A stretch of DNA of 64,000 nucleotides, from assembly GCA_022844165.1 (NCBI GenBank), contig JALHMH010000019.1:20740-84739 (forward strand), in the 5' to 3' direction. Position 1 is the stretch's first letter. The number at the start of each line of letters is the position of its first letter. The stretch is from Lysobacterales bacterium. GTDB lineage: Bacteria > Pseudomonadota > Gammaproteobacteria > Xanthomonadales > SZUA-5. Shown in pieces: positions 53,362 through 64,000 of the stretch. The position numbers were made by a program, and so were the translations under genes. The notes under the pieces were generated by a model. It worked only from the letters and a program-made list of their open reading frames with translations. It was not told the DNA's origin and ran no database searches.

Positions 53362-53419
53362 GCTGCGGTTGTTGCCATTCGGCGGCGCGCGCAGCGACAG
53401 GCAATATCCGCAGATACGC

Positions 53420-53998
53420 TCATGGCCCGGGCGCGCTGAATGCCTTCGCCAACCACGCGCGCGCGCGCAACCAGTCGCGCTGTACGGTGCGCAGTGATGT
53501 GTTCAGTGCCGCGGCCGTTTCTTCTTCGCTTAAGCCGCCGAAATAGCGGCATTCGACGACTTGCGCCAGGCGTTCGTTGAATTCGCGAAGCCGATCGAGC
53601 GCCAGATCGACCGCAAGCACGTCCTCGGTACTACTGGACACGGCGACCTCAGGCGTCAATTCAATCTGGACCTCACCGCCGCCGCGTTTGAGGCGCGAAC
53701 GATCGCGCGCGGCGTCCACCAGAATTCGCCGCATCGCGCGCGCGCAGATCGCGAAGAAGTGCGCTCTATTTTGCCACTCGACGCCCGTCTCTTCGACCAG
53801 TTGCATATACGCTTCCTGCAACAGTGCCGTGGTCGACATGGTCTCGCTCAAGGCGCCATCGCGCCGACGTTGGCGACGCGCGATTTCGCGCAGGCGCGCA
53901 TAAACGATGGGAACCAGCGCGTCGAATGCCGCTCGTTCGCCTTCGCCATGGCGCTTAAGCAGTTGCGTGATTTCGTTGTCCCTGGACGTTGCGCTCAT
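53420..53998 (-). CDS. ECF-type sigma factor, second paralogue
   Basis: 192 aa from the ATG at 53998 (a longer frame exists upstream with no conserved residues). Region 2: STTALLQEAYMQLVEE and ICARAMRRILVDAARDRSRLKRGG; region 4: QVVECRYFGGLSEEETAAALNTSLRTVQRDWLRARAWLAKAF. The region-4 core is identical over 15 residues to the first paralogue, so the two may read overlapping promoters. It is followed by a Ser/Thr kinase gene rather than an anti-sigma factor. Confidence 0.9.
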   Translation of the reverse strand: MSATSRDNEITQLLKRHGEGERAAFDALVPIVYARLREIARRQRRRDGALSETMSTTALLQEAYMQLVEETGVEWQNRAHFFAICARAMRRILVDAARDRSRLKRGGGEVQIELTPEVAVSSSTEDVLAVDLALDRLREFNERLAQVVECRYFGGLSEEETAAALNTSLRTVQRDWLRARAWLAKAFSAPGP

Positions 53999-54098
53999 CA
54001 GCACATGATACGTCGCCGTCGTTTCCTTGGCGGGATCGCTTAACCCAGCCCGGCGATGACTGCGGCCCATGCACTCACATCGGCAACCAGGATTGGGT

Positions 54099-54554
54099 TC
54101 ACGGGTCTGGCAGTGCAATCGCAGTTGCAAACTTCACGGTCCGGTACACGACGTTCGCGGTCGAGCGTCCGACGGCGGGGTCGCTCAGCAATTCGTCCGC
54201 AACCCACTGCTCGTAGGCAGCCAAATCCACGAAGTGCCCGATCAATATGATGTCGACGTCGCCGGTCACCGTATAACACTGAGCGATCTCTGGAGCGGCT
54301 TTCATGCGGCGCTTGAAAGCGTCGTAAGTTGCTGTGCTCTCTTTCTCGAAGCGTATCGATGTGATGACGGTGATGCCAAGTTGCGATGCGTCGAGCAGCG
54401 ATACATCGGCTCTGATGACGCCGATCTCACGCAGTCGCTGCAGGCGCCGTCTCACCGCCGTCGCAGAGAGTCCGACGTGCTCTCCCAGGGTGTCATAGCT
54501 CTGCCGGTTATCTTGCTGCAGCAGCCGAAGAAGTTGACGGTCGAAGCGATCCAT
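54099..54554 (-). CDS. Lrp/AsnC family transcriptional regulator
   Basis: 151 aa. The AsnC-type helix-turn-helix is at the start (DRQLLRLLQQDNRQSYDTLGEHVGLSATAVRRRLQRLREIGVI) and the RAM effector domain follows (AYEQWVADELLSDPAVGRSTANVVYRTVK). Members sense amino acids and control their metabolism or transport. No transporter or catabolic gene is adjacent; the divergent PD40 protein is the nearest possible target. Confidence 0.93.
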   Translation of the reverse strand: MDRFDRQLLRLLQQDNRQSYDTLGEHVGLSATAVRRRLQRLREIGVIRADVSLLDASQLGITVITSIRFEKESTATYDAFKRRMKAAPEIAQCYTVTGDVDIILIGHFVDLAAYEQWVADELLSDPAVGRSTANVVYRTVKFATAIALPDP

Positions 54555-54687
54555 GGGCGAAGTAAGCGGATTGCGGCGTCAACGGCGCGTGTAGCGCCGC
54601 AAATCGCACTTGCGACGGCGAATTCCGCCGTCATCGGGCGGCGGTTGCGCCCTAGCCTTACTTGCAGGGTCTTCGACTGGAGTTCGT

Positions 54688-55689
54688 ATGTGCACACACA
54701 GGGTTCCATTGGCTTTCGTCGCGATTTCTATCATCGGTTGGCCGGCACAGGCAGCCGAGCCGCAGCGGTTTGCGCCCGCCGAACTTGAGCAAGACGGTCG
54801 GGTCACGCTGACGCCAGCATTCTCACCAGACGGCAAGGTGATCTTCTTTGCACAATCTGAGTGCACCCCGATTTGGGAATGCCCGCAACGTCTGAAGCGG
54901 TCGCGGCGCACGCCTGATGGGTGGTCGACGCCTCAGTTGGTGGACTTGCCCGCTGAGGGTCGTGTCGACTATCCGAGTGTCTCGCCAGATGGGAAAACAC
55001 TGCTCTTTTCCTGGGCCGCGGCAAGGGACCGGCTGCCCGGCGCCAAAATCGATTCGGATTTCGACATCTATACCCTCGATCTGACCGAGCCAGGCGCGTT
55101 GCCCAGGCCTATCGACGAACCCGATATCAACCGCATTCGCGGCGGAGCCGTTCGGACGCTGCGCTTTGTGCACAACGAGACGGCCCCGCAGCTGACGCGA
55201 AACGGCGACCTCTACTTCTGGACCGAACGCCTTGACGGGCCCGGCGAGCGCGACATTTACGTCGCGCGCGCCGAAGGAGGCGGTTTCGCGACGCCGCAGC
55301 CCTTGCCACCACCAATTAACAGCGCGCAACGCGACACGCTGGGGTGGATTAGTCCCGACGGCGACATCATGCTGCTGACCTACAACACGCGCGCCGGCTT
55401 GGGCGGCGACGACCTGTTTGTGTCTTGGAAACGCAACGGGGTATGGACGGCGCCTGTCAACCTCGGCGCGGAGGTCAACTCGAAGCATGACGACTTTTCG
55501 GCCCGGCTCAGCGCGGATGGCGATACCCTGTTGTTTTCGTCGACACGACCGTTCGAGGGCCAGAGCGCGGGTCTGATTCAGGTGTGGGCCATGCCAGTCG
55601 CCGAAGTGCCGACGCTTCGCAACGTCATTGTCCACGCACCGATCACGCCGGCCGGATCTGAAGTCAGTTCCGCGCAACCCAGGCAATAG
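54688..55689 (+). CDS. Exported WD40-like (PD40) beta-propeller protein
   Basis: 333 aa from the ATG at 54688 (CTGGAG upstream). Signal peptide ending GWPAQAAE. Repeated PD40 units: LTPAFSPDGKVIFFAQ, DYPSVSPDGKTLLFSWA, APQLTRNGDLYFWTERLDGPGERDIYVARA, LGWISPDGDIMLLTYNTRAGLGGDDLFVSW and DDFSARLSADGDTLLFSSTRPFEG. This is the TolB-like propeller type, likely periplasmic or lipid-free secreted. The partner is unknown; it is divergent from the Lrp regulator. Confidence 0.82.
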   Translation: MCTHRVPLAFVAISIIGWPAQAAEPQRFAPAELEQDGRVTLTPAFSPDGKVIFFAQSECTPIWECPQRLKRSRRTPDGWSTPQLVDLPAEGRVDYPSVSPDGKTLLFSWAAARDRLPGAKIDSDFDIYTLDLTEPGALPRPIDEPDINRIRGGAVRTLRFVHNETAPQLTRNGDLYFWTERLDGPGERDIYVARAEGGGFATPQPLPPPINSAQRDTLGWISPDGDIMLLTYNTRAGLGGDDLFVSWKRNGVWTAPVNLGAEVNSKHDDFSARLSADGDTLLFSSTRPFEGQSAGLIQVWAMPVAEVPTLRNVIVHAPITPAGSEVSSAQPRQ

Positions 55690-55778
55690 CGAGCACGCGC
55701 TCGTTGCCCCATTGCTGATGCGCGGGCACGTGCCCTGCGACAGCGCCGGCCGGTGCTCGGATGCGAGAGCGCGCGGTT

Positions 55779-57563
<1,785 letters not shown>

Positions 57564-58769
57564 CTAAAGGTTCAACATCAACCGCACCGGATCTTCCAGG
57601 AAGTTCTTCACCGCGACCAGGAACAACACGGCATCTTTGCCATCGATGATGCGGTGGTCATAGCTCAGCGCGACATACATCATCGGTTTGGCAACCACGA
57701 CGCCATCTTCCACGATGGCGCGCTCTTTGATCGCATGCATACCCAGAATTGCGCTTTGCGGCGGGTTCACGATCGGCGTGGAAAAGAGCGACCCGAATAC
57801 GCCGCCGTTGGTAATCGTAAAGGTGCCGCCCTGCAAATCTTCAAGCTGCAGGCCACCTTCGCGTGCCTGTTTGGCAAAACCGGCAATCGCGCGTTCGATG
57901 TCGGCAAGGGACTGCGAATCGGTGTTGCGCAATACCGGCACCACCAGGCCCTTCTCGGTCGAGACCGCGACGCCAATATCGTGATAGCCGTGATAGACGA
58001 TATCGTTGCCTTCAACGCTGGCGTTGACGATCGGATGAAGCTTGAGCGCTTCGGTGCAGGCTTTGGCAAAAAAGCTCATGAAACCGAGCTTGATGCCGTG
58101 TGCCTTTTCGAAGCTCTCGGCGTATTTCTTGCGGATGTCCATCACCGGTTTCATATTGATCTCGTTGAACGAGGTCAACATCGCGATGGAGTTCTTGCTT
58201 TGCATCATGCGCTCGGCGATGCGTGCGCGCAGGCGCGTCATCGGCACGCGTTGTTCGGCGCGTTGGCCGGGCGCGATACTGATGGCAGTGGATGCGACCG
58301 GCGTCATCGCTGTCGATGTTGCAGCCGGTGCGCTCGGGCCGCGCAACATGTCTTCTTTCGTGACGCGACCTCCGCGACCGGTGCCTTCGACGCTCGCCGG
58401 ATCGAGCCCGGTTTCGGCTGCGATGCGACGCACGCTTGGGGCGTGATCGCCGGACGCGGGCCTGGCAGCAGCAATCGGCGCCGTGGCGGCGGCGGGCGCA
58501 GCGGCAGCAGGCGTTGCGGAGGAGACCGAGGCGCTTTCGTCGATCGTCGCGATCAACTCCTGGCTCTGGACCGATTCGCCGGTTTTCCGGACGATCGAGA
58601 CCAGCACGCCGTCGACGGGTGCCGGCACTTCGAGCACTACTTTGTCGGTTTCCAAGTCAACGAGGTTCTCTTCGCGCTTGACGTGATCGCCGGGGTTTTT
58701 GTGCCAGGTAGCAATCACGGCGTCGGCAACCGACTCGGGCAGCACAGGAACTTTGACTTCAACGGCCAT
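57564..58769 (-). CDS. sucB: Dihydrolipoamide succinyltransferase (E2 of 2-oxoglutarate dehydrogenase)
   Basis: 401 aa from the ATG at 58769. Lipoyl domain with the lipoylated Lys in [15 protein letters not shown] (about residue 43), Ala/Pro linker, subunit-binding domain [31 protein letters not shown] and the catalytic core ending in [16 protein letters not shown], where the His and Asp are catalytic. Forms the core of the complex with SucA and Lpd. The stop codon is also the first base triplet of repeat copy B. sucA is 14 bp upstream. Confidence 0.96.
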   Translation of the reverse strand: MAVEVKVPVLPESVADAVIATWHKNPGDHVKREENLVDLETDKVVLEVPAPVDGVLVSIVRKTGESVQSQELIATIDESASVSSATPAAAAPAAATAPIAAARPASGDHAPSVRRIAAETGLDPASVEGTGRGGRVTKEDMLRGPSAPAATSTAMTPVASTAISIAPGQRAEQRVPMTRLRARIAERMMQSKNSIAMLTSFNEINMKPVMDIRKKYAESFEKAHGIKLGFMSFFAKACTEALKLHPIVNASVEGNDIVYHGYHDIGVAVSTEKGLVVPVLRNTDSQSLADIERAIAGFAKQAREGGLQLEDLQGGTFTITNGGVFGSLFSTPIVNPPQSAILGMHAIKERAIVEDGVVVAKPMMYVALSYDHRIIDGKDAVLFLVAVKNFLEDPVRLMLNL

Positions 58770-58783
58770 GGGTCGTCCTTGAG

Positions 58784-61615
58784 TTAAGAATTCGATGTCA
58801 GCGCATCGTTGACGAGCGCAGTTTGCTCTTTGACGTGCGTATTGAAATGGCCGCACGCCGGTGCTGGGGAACGCACACGACCCACATAGCGAATCGGCAC
58901 CTGCTCACCGATCGCGGCCTGCAAGTGGTGGCGGATTTGGAACCATGCGCCCTGATTCATCGGCTCTTCCTGGCACCACACGAGTTCTTTGGCGTGAGCG
59001 AAACGCTTCAACTCCGCCGCCACTTCGATGCGTGGAAACGGATAGAGCTGCTCGACTCGCGCGACGGCGACATCGCTCACGCCACGCTTTTCATACTCCT
59101 CAACCAGATCGTAGTAAACCTTGCCACTGCAGAGCACCAGGCGTGTCACCTTGGCGGAATCGATTGCGAGGGTGTCCGGGATCAGCAATTGGAAACCGCC
59201 ATCCTGTAACTCTGCCATTGTCGACGTCGACAGCTTATGGCGCAGCATGCTCTTTGGCGTCATCACGATCAGTGGTTTGCGCACACCGCGCACCATCTGC
59301 CGGCGCAGCATGTGGAACATCTGCGCCGGTGTGGTGGGCACGCACACCTGCATGTTGTCGAGTGCGCACAATTGCAGAAATCGCTCCAGGCGAGCGGAGG
59401 AGTGCTCCGGACCTTGACCTTCGTAGCCGTGCGGCAGGAACAAGGTCAGTCCGCACAAACGGCCCCATTTGGCTTCGCCAGAACTGATGAACTGATCGAT
59501 CACGACCTGCGCGCCATTACAGAAATCGCCAAATTGGCCTTCCCAGATCACCAGGGTCTTTGGATCTGCGGTCGCATAACCGTATTCGAAACCCATCACC
59601 GCTTCCTCGCTGAGCAACGAGTCGATCACGGTGACACGCTCAGGATTGTCGACCAGCGTGCGCAGTGGCATGTGCACCGCGCCGGTGTGCTGATCGTGCA
59701 GCACCGCATGGCGATGAAAGAAGGTCCCGCGGCCGCAGTCTTGTCCGGACAGGCGCAGGTTGTAACCTTCGTCCAACAACGTGGCATAGGCCATCGTCTC
59801 GGCGAAGCCCCAATCCATGCGCAACTCGTCGGCCGCCATCTTGGGGCGATCCTCATAGACTTTGGCGACGCGCGAGTGCAGTTTGAGATCGGGGGGAAGA
59901 CCGTGAATGCGAGCGCTCAGGTCGCGCAGCTTGCCGACCGGGATACCTGTATTGGCGGTGTGGCTTAAGCGCTCGTGCAAATACGGCGACCAGTCGACTG
60001 CTACATGCTTCTGGCCGGGATCGGCGCGCGTCAGCTCGGGCACCACCGGCTCGCCCTGATCGAGCGCATTGCGATAGGCATCCATCATCGCCCTGGCCTC
60101 GCCTTCGGCGATTGACTTTTCGGCTTCCAGCTTGCGCGCGTACAATTCGCGAGTCGTCAGCCGCGAGCGGATGTTCTGGTACATCAACGGTTGCGTCGCC
60201 GCCGGCTCATCGGCTTCGTTGTGACCGTGGCGGCGATAACAAACCAGGTCGATGACCACATCGCGCTTGAAGGTCTGGCGATAATCGAGCGCCAGCTGCG
60301 CGCAATAAACCACGGCCTCCGGGTCGTCGCCGTTGACGTGGAACACCGGCGCTGAAACGATCTTCGCCACATCTGTGCAGTACCGGGTCGACCGGGCGTC
60401 TTGTGGGTGGCTGGTGGTGAAGCCCACCTGATTGTTGATCACGATATGAATGGTGCCGCCGACGCCATAACCGCGCGCCTGCGACATCTGCAGCAGTTCC
60501 ATGACCACGCCTTGCCCAGCGAACGCGGCATCGCCATGGATCAAGATCGGCACGACTTGATTGCGATCGGCATTTTGCCGGCGCGTCTGCCGCGCGCGGA
60601 CGGAACCGGCGACCACCGGATCGATGATTTCCAAGTGCGAGGGATTGAAGCCCAGCGCCAGATGCACTGTGCCACCGGGTGTGGTCACATCGGACGAAAA
60701 CCCCAGGTGGTACTTCACATCGCCCGAGTGCGCCGGGTCGTCGTGGTCGTCATGTTTGCCTTCGAAGGCATCGAACAACTCGCGCGGCGGTTTGCCGAGC
60801 GTGTTGACCAGCACGTTGAGGCGGCCGCGATGCGCCATCCCAATGATCACATCTTTGGCGCCGCCGGTGCCGGCCCGTTGGATCATCTCGTCGATCAGCG
60901 GTATCAAACTGTCGCCGCCTTCCAGCGAAAAGCGCTTCTGGCCAACGTATTTGGTATGCAGATATCGTTCCAGGCCTTCGGCAGCCGTCAGGCGATCGAG
61001 AATGCGTTTGCGTTTCTCTGCGCTGAAACCGTAATGGCCGGCCGGGCCTTCCAGCCGCTCCTGCATCCAACGCCGTTGCGGGTAATCGCTGATATGCATG
61101 TATTCGGCGCCGATCGAGCCGCAGTAACTCGCGGTCAATTGCGCCAGCGCGTCGCGCAGAATGCGGCGCTGCTTGCCCATCAATGAGCCAACGTCGAATT
61201 CGGTGCCGAGGTCGGACTGCGACAGGCCGTGGAACTCGGGCGACAGGTCCGGCACCGACTCGGGTGGTGTCAGGCCCAGCGGATCCAGATTTGCTGCCAG
61301 ATGGCCGCGTGTTCGATAAGCGTTGACCAGTTTCAGCACCGCGCCCTGTTTGGCTTGGTCGGCCGAATGTTCGGCGGTCTGCATCACGACCAGGCCACGC
61401 GCACCGCGCCGCGCAACATCAGCCACCGCATTCATGATTGGTGTATGCGCTACATCGCTTCGACCCGCCGTCTGCAACGAATCGAAATACTGGCGCCATT
61501 TGGTCGGCACAGTCTCGCGATCGGCGAGATAGGCCTCGTAGAGTTCTTCCACGAACGCGGCATTGCCGCCGGAAAGCTGCGAAGTTGCGTACAACTGGTT
61601 CAGGTCAGCAGACAC
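58784..61615 (-). CDS. sucA: 2-oxoglutarate dehydrogenase E1
   Basis: 943 aa from the GTG at 61615 (E. coli SucA is 933); an upstream ATG would add 39 unconserved residues. N-terminal [25 protein letters not shown], the E1 heart [32 protein letters not shown], the thiamine-diphosphate Asp/Asn region [19 protein letters not shown] and C-terminal [14 protein letters not shown]. It decarboxylates 2-oxoglutarate onto the SucB lipoyl arm. First gene of the sucAB-lpdA operon; 113 bp upstream separate it from the GGDEF-EAL gene stop. Confidence 0.96.
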   Translation of the reverse strand: MSADLNQLYATSQLSGGNAAFVEELYEAYLADRETVPTKWRQYFDSLQTAGRSDVAHTPIMNAVADVARRGARGLVVMQTAEHSADQAKQGAVLKLVNAYRTRGHLAANLDPLGLTPPESVPDLSPEFHGLSQSDLGTEFDVGSLMGKQRRILRDALAQLTASYCGSIGAEYMHISDYPQRRWMQERLEGPAGHYGFSAEKRKRILDRLTAAEGLERYLHTKYVGQKRFSLEGGDSLIPLIDEMIQRAGTGGAKDVIIGMAHRGRLNVLVNTLGKPPRELFDAFEGKHDDHDDPAHSGDVKYHLGFSSDVTTPGGTVHLALGFNPSHLEIIDPVVAGSVRARQTRRQNADRNQVVPILIHGDAAFAGQGVVMELLQMSQARGYGVGGTIHIVINNQVGFTTSHPQDARSTRYCTDVAKIVSAPVFHVNGDDPEAVVYCAQLALDYRQTFKRDVVIDLVCYRRHGHNEADEPAATQPLMYQNIRSRLTTRELYARKLEAEKSIAEGEARAMMDAYRNALDQGEPVVPELTRADPGQKHVAVDWSPYLHERLSHTANTGIPVGKLRDLSARIHGLPPDLKLHSRVAKVYEDRPKMAADELRMDWGFAETMAYATLLDEGYNLRLSGQDCGRGTFFHRHAVLHDQHTGAVHMPLRTLVDNPERVTVIDSLLSEEAVMGFEYGYATADPKTLVIWEGQFGDFCNGAQVVIDQFISSGEAKWGRLCGLTLFLPHGYEGQGPEHSSARLERFLQLCALDNMQVCVPTTPAQMFHMLRRQMVRGVRKPLIVMTPKSMLRHKLSTSTMAELQDGGFQLLIPDTLAIDSAKVTRLVLCSGKVYYDLVEEYEKRGVSDVAVARVEQLYPFPRIEVAAELKRFAHAKELVWCQEEPMNQGAWFQIRHHLQAAIGEQVPIRYVGRVRSPAPACGHFNTHVKEQTALVNDALTSNS

Positions 61616-61728
61616 GATTGATCGCCGAAAAGTCTGGATTGGGGGCCGCAATGGCAAGCGACCAGTATAACGATGAGCACTGTAATGTCGTCGCGTTCGT
61701 TCAGCGCCGCGAAGGCGAAGAGTTGCCC

Positions 61729-63939
61729 TCAAGATCCGGCGAGTACCAGCCCTCTTGGCATTCGGTAGTCAAAGACAAAGGTCCGGCACGCATCGGCCTC
61801 CAAAGGCCTCGCAAGCCAATAGCCTTGGACTTCGTCGCAGTTTTCGCCGCGAAGGAATCGCAGCTGCTGCTCGGTTTCAACGCCCTCCGCCACAACGCTC
61901 AGGCCCAGCGAGTGGGCCATCAGCACGATCGTCGAAGTCAGCACCTCATCGTCGACATTGTGCTCGATGCCATCGACAAAGCTCTTATCGATCTTGACGG
62001 TGTCGATGGCGAGGCCGCGCAAATAGGAAAGCGAGGAATATCCGGTTCCAAAATCGTCGATCGCGACCTTAACGCCGAGCGAGCGCAAGTCCGCAATGGT
62101 TGCGCTTGCCCGCTTTGGATCGACCATCAGGGCGCTCTCCGTCAGCTCAATCTCCAACCACCCCGGCGACAGCGCCATGTTTTCGAGCACATTCTTCACC
62201 ATCTCCGCGTAACCGCCGCGGGTCAGTTGCACGCTCGATACGTTGACGGCGATGCGGATCTCAGGCAAACCTGAGTCTTTCCATGCCCGCGCCTGGCTCA
62301 AGGCTTGGCGCAGCGCCCATTCTCCAAGTTGGAGGATCAACCCTGTCTCTTCGGCCATCGGTATGAACTTCGATGGCGGTACGTGGCCAAGCTCGGCGGA
62401 GCGCCAGCGCAGCAGCGCTTCTGCCCCTGTGATCCGCCCACTACGCAAGCTGAGCTTGGGCTGATAAACCAGGCGCAATTCGTCGCGATCGAGCGACTTG
62501 CGCAGTGCCGATTCCATGCGCGTGCGATCGGACGCATCCTCAGCCAATCGCGCCGAATAAACGCGATAGGTATTTCGACCGCGCGCTTTGGCGTCATACA
62601 TCGCGGCATCGGCGTTACGAAGCAGGTCGTCGATGGAACGTCCCTGGTCGGGATAGTAGGCGATGCCGATCGATGGCGATATCGCCACCTCCTGACCATC
62701 GACCATCAGGGGGCCGGCAAAGGCGTCCAGAATTTCGGCGCACAAGTTCTCGACAACTTCGGAATTCACATCGCCCGTGATCATGACCGTGAACTCATCG
62801 CCGCCAAATCGTGCGATGTTCTCCTTGTTCCCGACGACATGCGTCAGTCGGCGTGCCGCCTGGCGAAGCAACTCGTCCCCCGCTGCATGACCCAGTGAGT
62901 CGTTAATGTGTTTGAAGCGGTCCAGGTCCAGGAAAGCCAGTGCAAAACGTGTGCTGCCGCCGCTTTCGATTCGCTGGCGTAGCCGGTGACGCAAAAATGC
63001 GCGGTTGGGCAAACCCGTGAGGGCGTCATAGTGCGCCAGATAACGCAGCCGATGCTCGGCACGCTTGCGATCCGTCACATCCGCGATGACGGCCACAAAA
63101 TTGGTCCGTTTGCCCTCTGAGTTCAGCACTTCCGCAATTTGCAGCCAGGCCAGGAAGTCATCGCCAGAACGACGCCGTTGCCACATTTCCCCTGACCAGG
63201 CGCCGCGTCCTTCCAGTTCACGCCTTACGTCTTGATAGAACTGTGCCGAATGCTGACTCGAATCGAGAATCATGGTTGGTTGAGCGAGCAACTCTTCGTT
63301 CGCATAGCCGGTCAACTTCAAAAACGCGGGATTGGCAGAGACGAAGTGATAACTGGTGTCAGTCACTGCAACGCCTTCGAGCATGTGGCGAATGACCGCT
63401 TCGCTGGTGCGCCGCCATGCCTCATCGGCTCTCTCTTGTTCGGCGATGCGATAGATCCCGGCCAATGTTCGTGGTGTCCCGTCCGGATCTCTGGTGACCA
63501 CGCGCCCACGCGCGCGAATCCACACCCAGCTGTTCTTTGCGTCTCGCAGTCGGTATTCGGCCTCGAAGTGCTCGGTTTCCCCACGCACGTGTTGATCCAG
63601 TGCGCCTCCGACCCGGTCTATATCGTCGCGGTGAACGAATCGGTCCCGCCATTCCCGGCCGCTGACGGTGATCTCACGTGCAAATCCCAGCACTGTTTCA
63701 GCGCCGGCTGATTTTAGCTCGTCGCTCTTAATGTCCCAGGTCCAAAAACCGTCGCCGCTACCCCACAATGCCCAGGAGAGGCGTTCGTCCGCGGATCCAA
63801 CGGGTTCCGACCTGGCTTGTGGTCGACGCGACCGGCCGAACGCGAAACCCGCCAGCAGCGCAGCGATCGCCAAAGCTGAAAGCTCGAATGCGGTCACTGA
63901 CGTCCAAGTAAGGTATGCATCGACGGAGTCTAATCTCAC
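61729..63939 (-). CDS. PAS-PAS-GGDEF-EAL membrane-anchored c-di-GMP enzyme
   Basis: 736 aa. One N-terminal TM (about 16-36), two PAS domains (about 55-175 and 180-300), then GGDEF (ARFGGDEFTVMI intact) and EAL (GAEALLRWRSAE; IAVNVSSVQL; LEIELTES; AIDDFGTGYSSLSYL; VKIDKSFV; AEGVET). All visible residues for both synthesis and hydrolysis of cyclic di-GMP are kept, so it may switch between the two with the PAS input. No partner regulator is next to it. The reading frame starts 61 bp before the window end. Confidence 0.94.
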   Translation of the reverse strand: MRLDSVDAYLTWTSVTAFELSALAIAALLAGFAFGRSRRPQARSEPVGSADERLSWALWGSGDGFWTWDIKSDELKSAGAETVLGFAREITVSGREWRDRFVHRDDIDRVGGALDQHVRGETEHFEAEYRLRDAKNSWVWIRARGRVVTRDPDGTPRTLAGIYRIAEQERADEAWRRTSEAVIRHMLEGVAVTDTSYHFVSANPAFLKLTGYANEELLAQPTMILDSSQHSAQFYQDVRRELEGRGAWSGEMWQRRRSGDDFLAWLQIAEVLNSEGKRTNFVAVIADVTDRKRAEHRLRYLAHYDALTGLPNRAFLRHRLRQRIESGGSTRFALAFLDLDRFKHINDSLGHAAGDELLRQAARRLTHVVGNKENIARFGGDEFTVMITGDVNSEVVENLCAEILDAFAGPLMVDGQEVAISPSIGIAYYPDQGRSIDDLLRNADAAMYDAKARGRNTYRVYSARLAEDASDRTRMESALRKSLDRDELRLVYQPKLSLRSGRITGAEALLRWRSAELGHVPPSKFIPMAEETGLILQLGEWALRQALSQARAWKDSGLPEIRIAVNVSSVQLTRGGYAEMVKNVLENMALSPGWLEIELTESALMVDPKRASATIADLRSLGVKVAIDDFGTGYSSLSYLRGLAIDTVKIDKSFVDGIEHNVDDEVLTSTIVLMAHSLGLSVVAEGVETEQQLRFLRGENCDEVQGYWLARPLEADACRTFVFDYRMPRGLVLAGS

Positions 63940-64000
63940 CGCGGCCCGCTTGAACCTGAGAATCAGTCACTTTGTGTCGACAAACTGCGTTTCCGCTTAA

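Noticed and set aside
57654..58787. Long plus-strand open frame opposite sucB
   Set aside because: Antisense shadow of a gene with lipoyl, binding and catalytic domains; no coding signature.

Overview
This is a GC-rich, densely packed window from a Gram-negative bacterium. It has a TonB/ExbB/ExbD system, outer-membrane receptors, OmpW and OmpA proteins, a DegS/DegQ protease pair, a petABC bc1 complex, SucAB-Lpd, and two ECF sigma factors with a Ser/Thr kinase. The combination best fits a Gammaproteobacterium near Xanthomonadales/Rhodanobacteraceae; that placement is inference. I see no rRNA, tRNA, CRISPR array, insertion sequence or prophage.

Layout. 1-1.7 kb: betaine-lipid genes btaA (cut by the window edge) and btaB. 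1.8-6.7 kb: degS, divergent from petABC and a cyclic-nucleotide-binding/rhodanese protein. 6.8-14.3 kb: housekeeping genes (ppnN, ompW, M3 oligopeptidase, yceH, class I fumarase, greB). 14.3-17 kb: exbBD and an unpaired HlyD-type adaptor. 17-21.4 kb: a tightly coupled operon of a coiled-coil protein, a membrane OmpA-domain protein, a Rab/Ras-like small GTPase and a hybrid histidine kinase. 21.4-23.4 kb: a ZnuD-like receptor under a Zur-type operator. 23.5-33 kb: hemW-rdgB-ivd, creD-tsaB, an acyltransferase, a GntR(YtrA)-ABC operon and birA. 32.8-35.3 kb: plsY coupled to a fused fatty-acid kinase.

35.4-44.3 kb is the most distinctive part. On the minus strand lies a lasso-peptide cluster: TonB receptor, Asn-synthetase-type cyclase, a 56-aa precursor, HPr-kinase-like protein, B2 protease and B1 recognition protein. 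Upstream on the same strand is a DUF1838/flavin-oxidase pair behind a perfect 26-bp palindrome. At its far end, a 66-aa exported protein is read toward the cluster from a sigma54-like promoter with helically phased half-sites.

44.8-55.7 kb: GNAT, degQ-aroE, an SDR, efpL, two paralogous ECF sigma factors bracketing a CARDB-type secreted protein and a TPR Ser/Thr kinase, an Lrp regulator and a PD40 protein. 55.8-61.6 kb: sucA-sucB-lpdA. 61.7-63.9 kb: a dual PAS-GGDEF-EAL protein.

Four copies of a structured non-coding repeat (near 12.2, 37.2, 44.4 and 57.5 kb), all in the same orientation, tie the window together. Two sit immediately behind stop codons inside operons, and their stems vary by compensatory changes.
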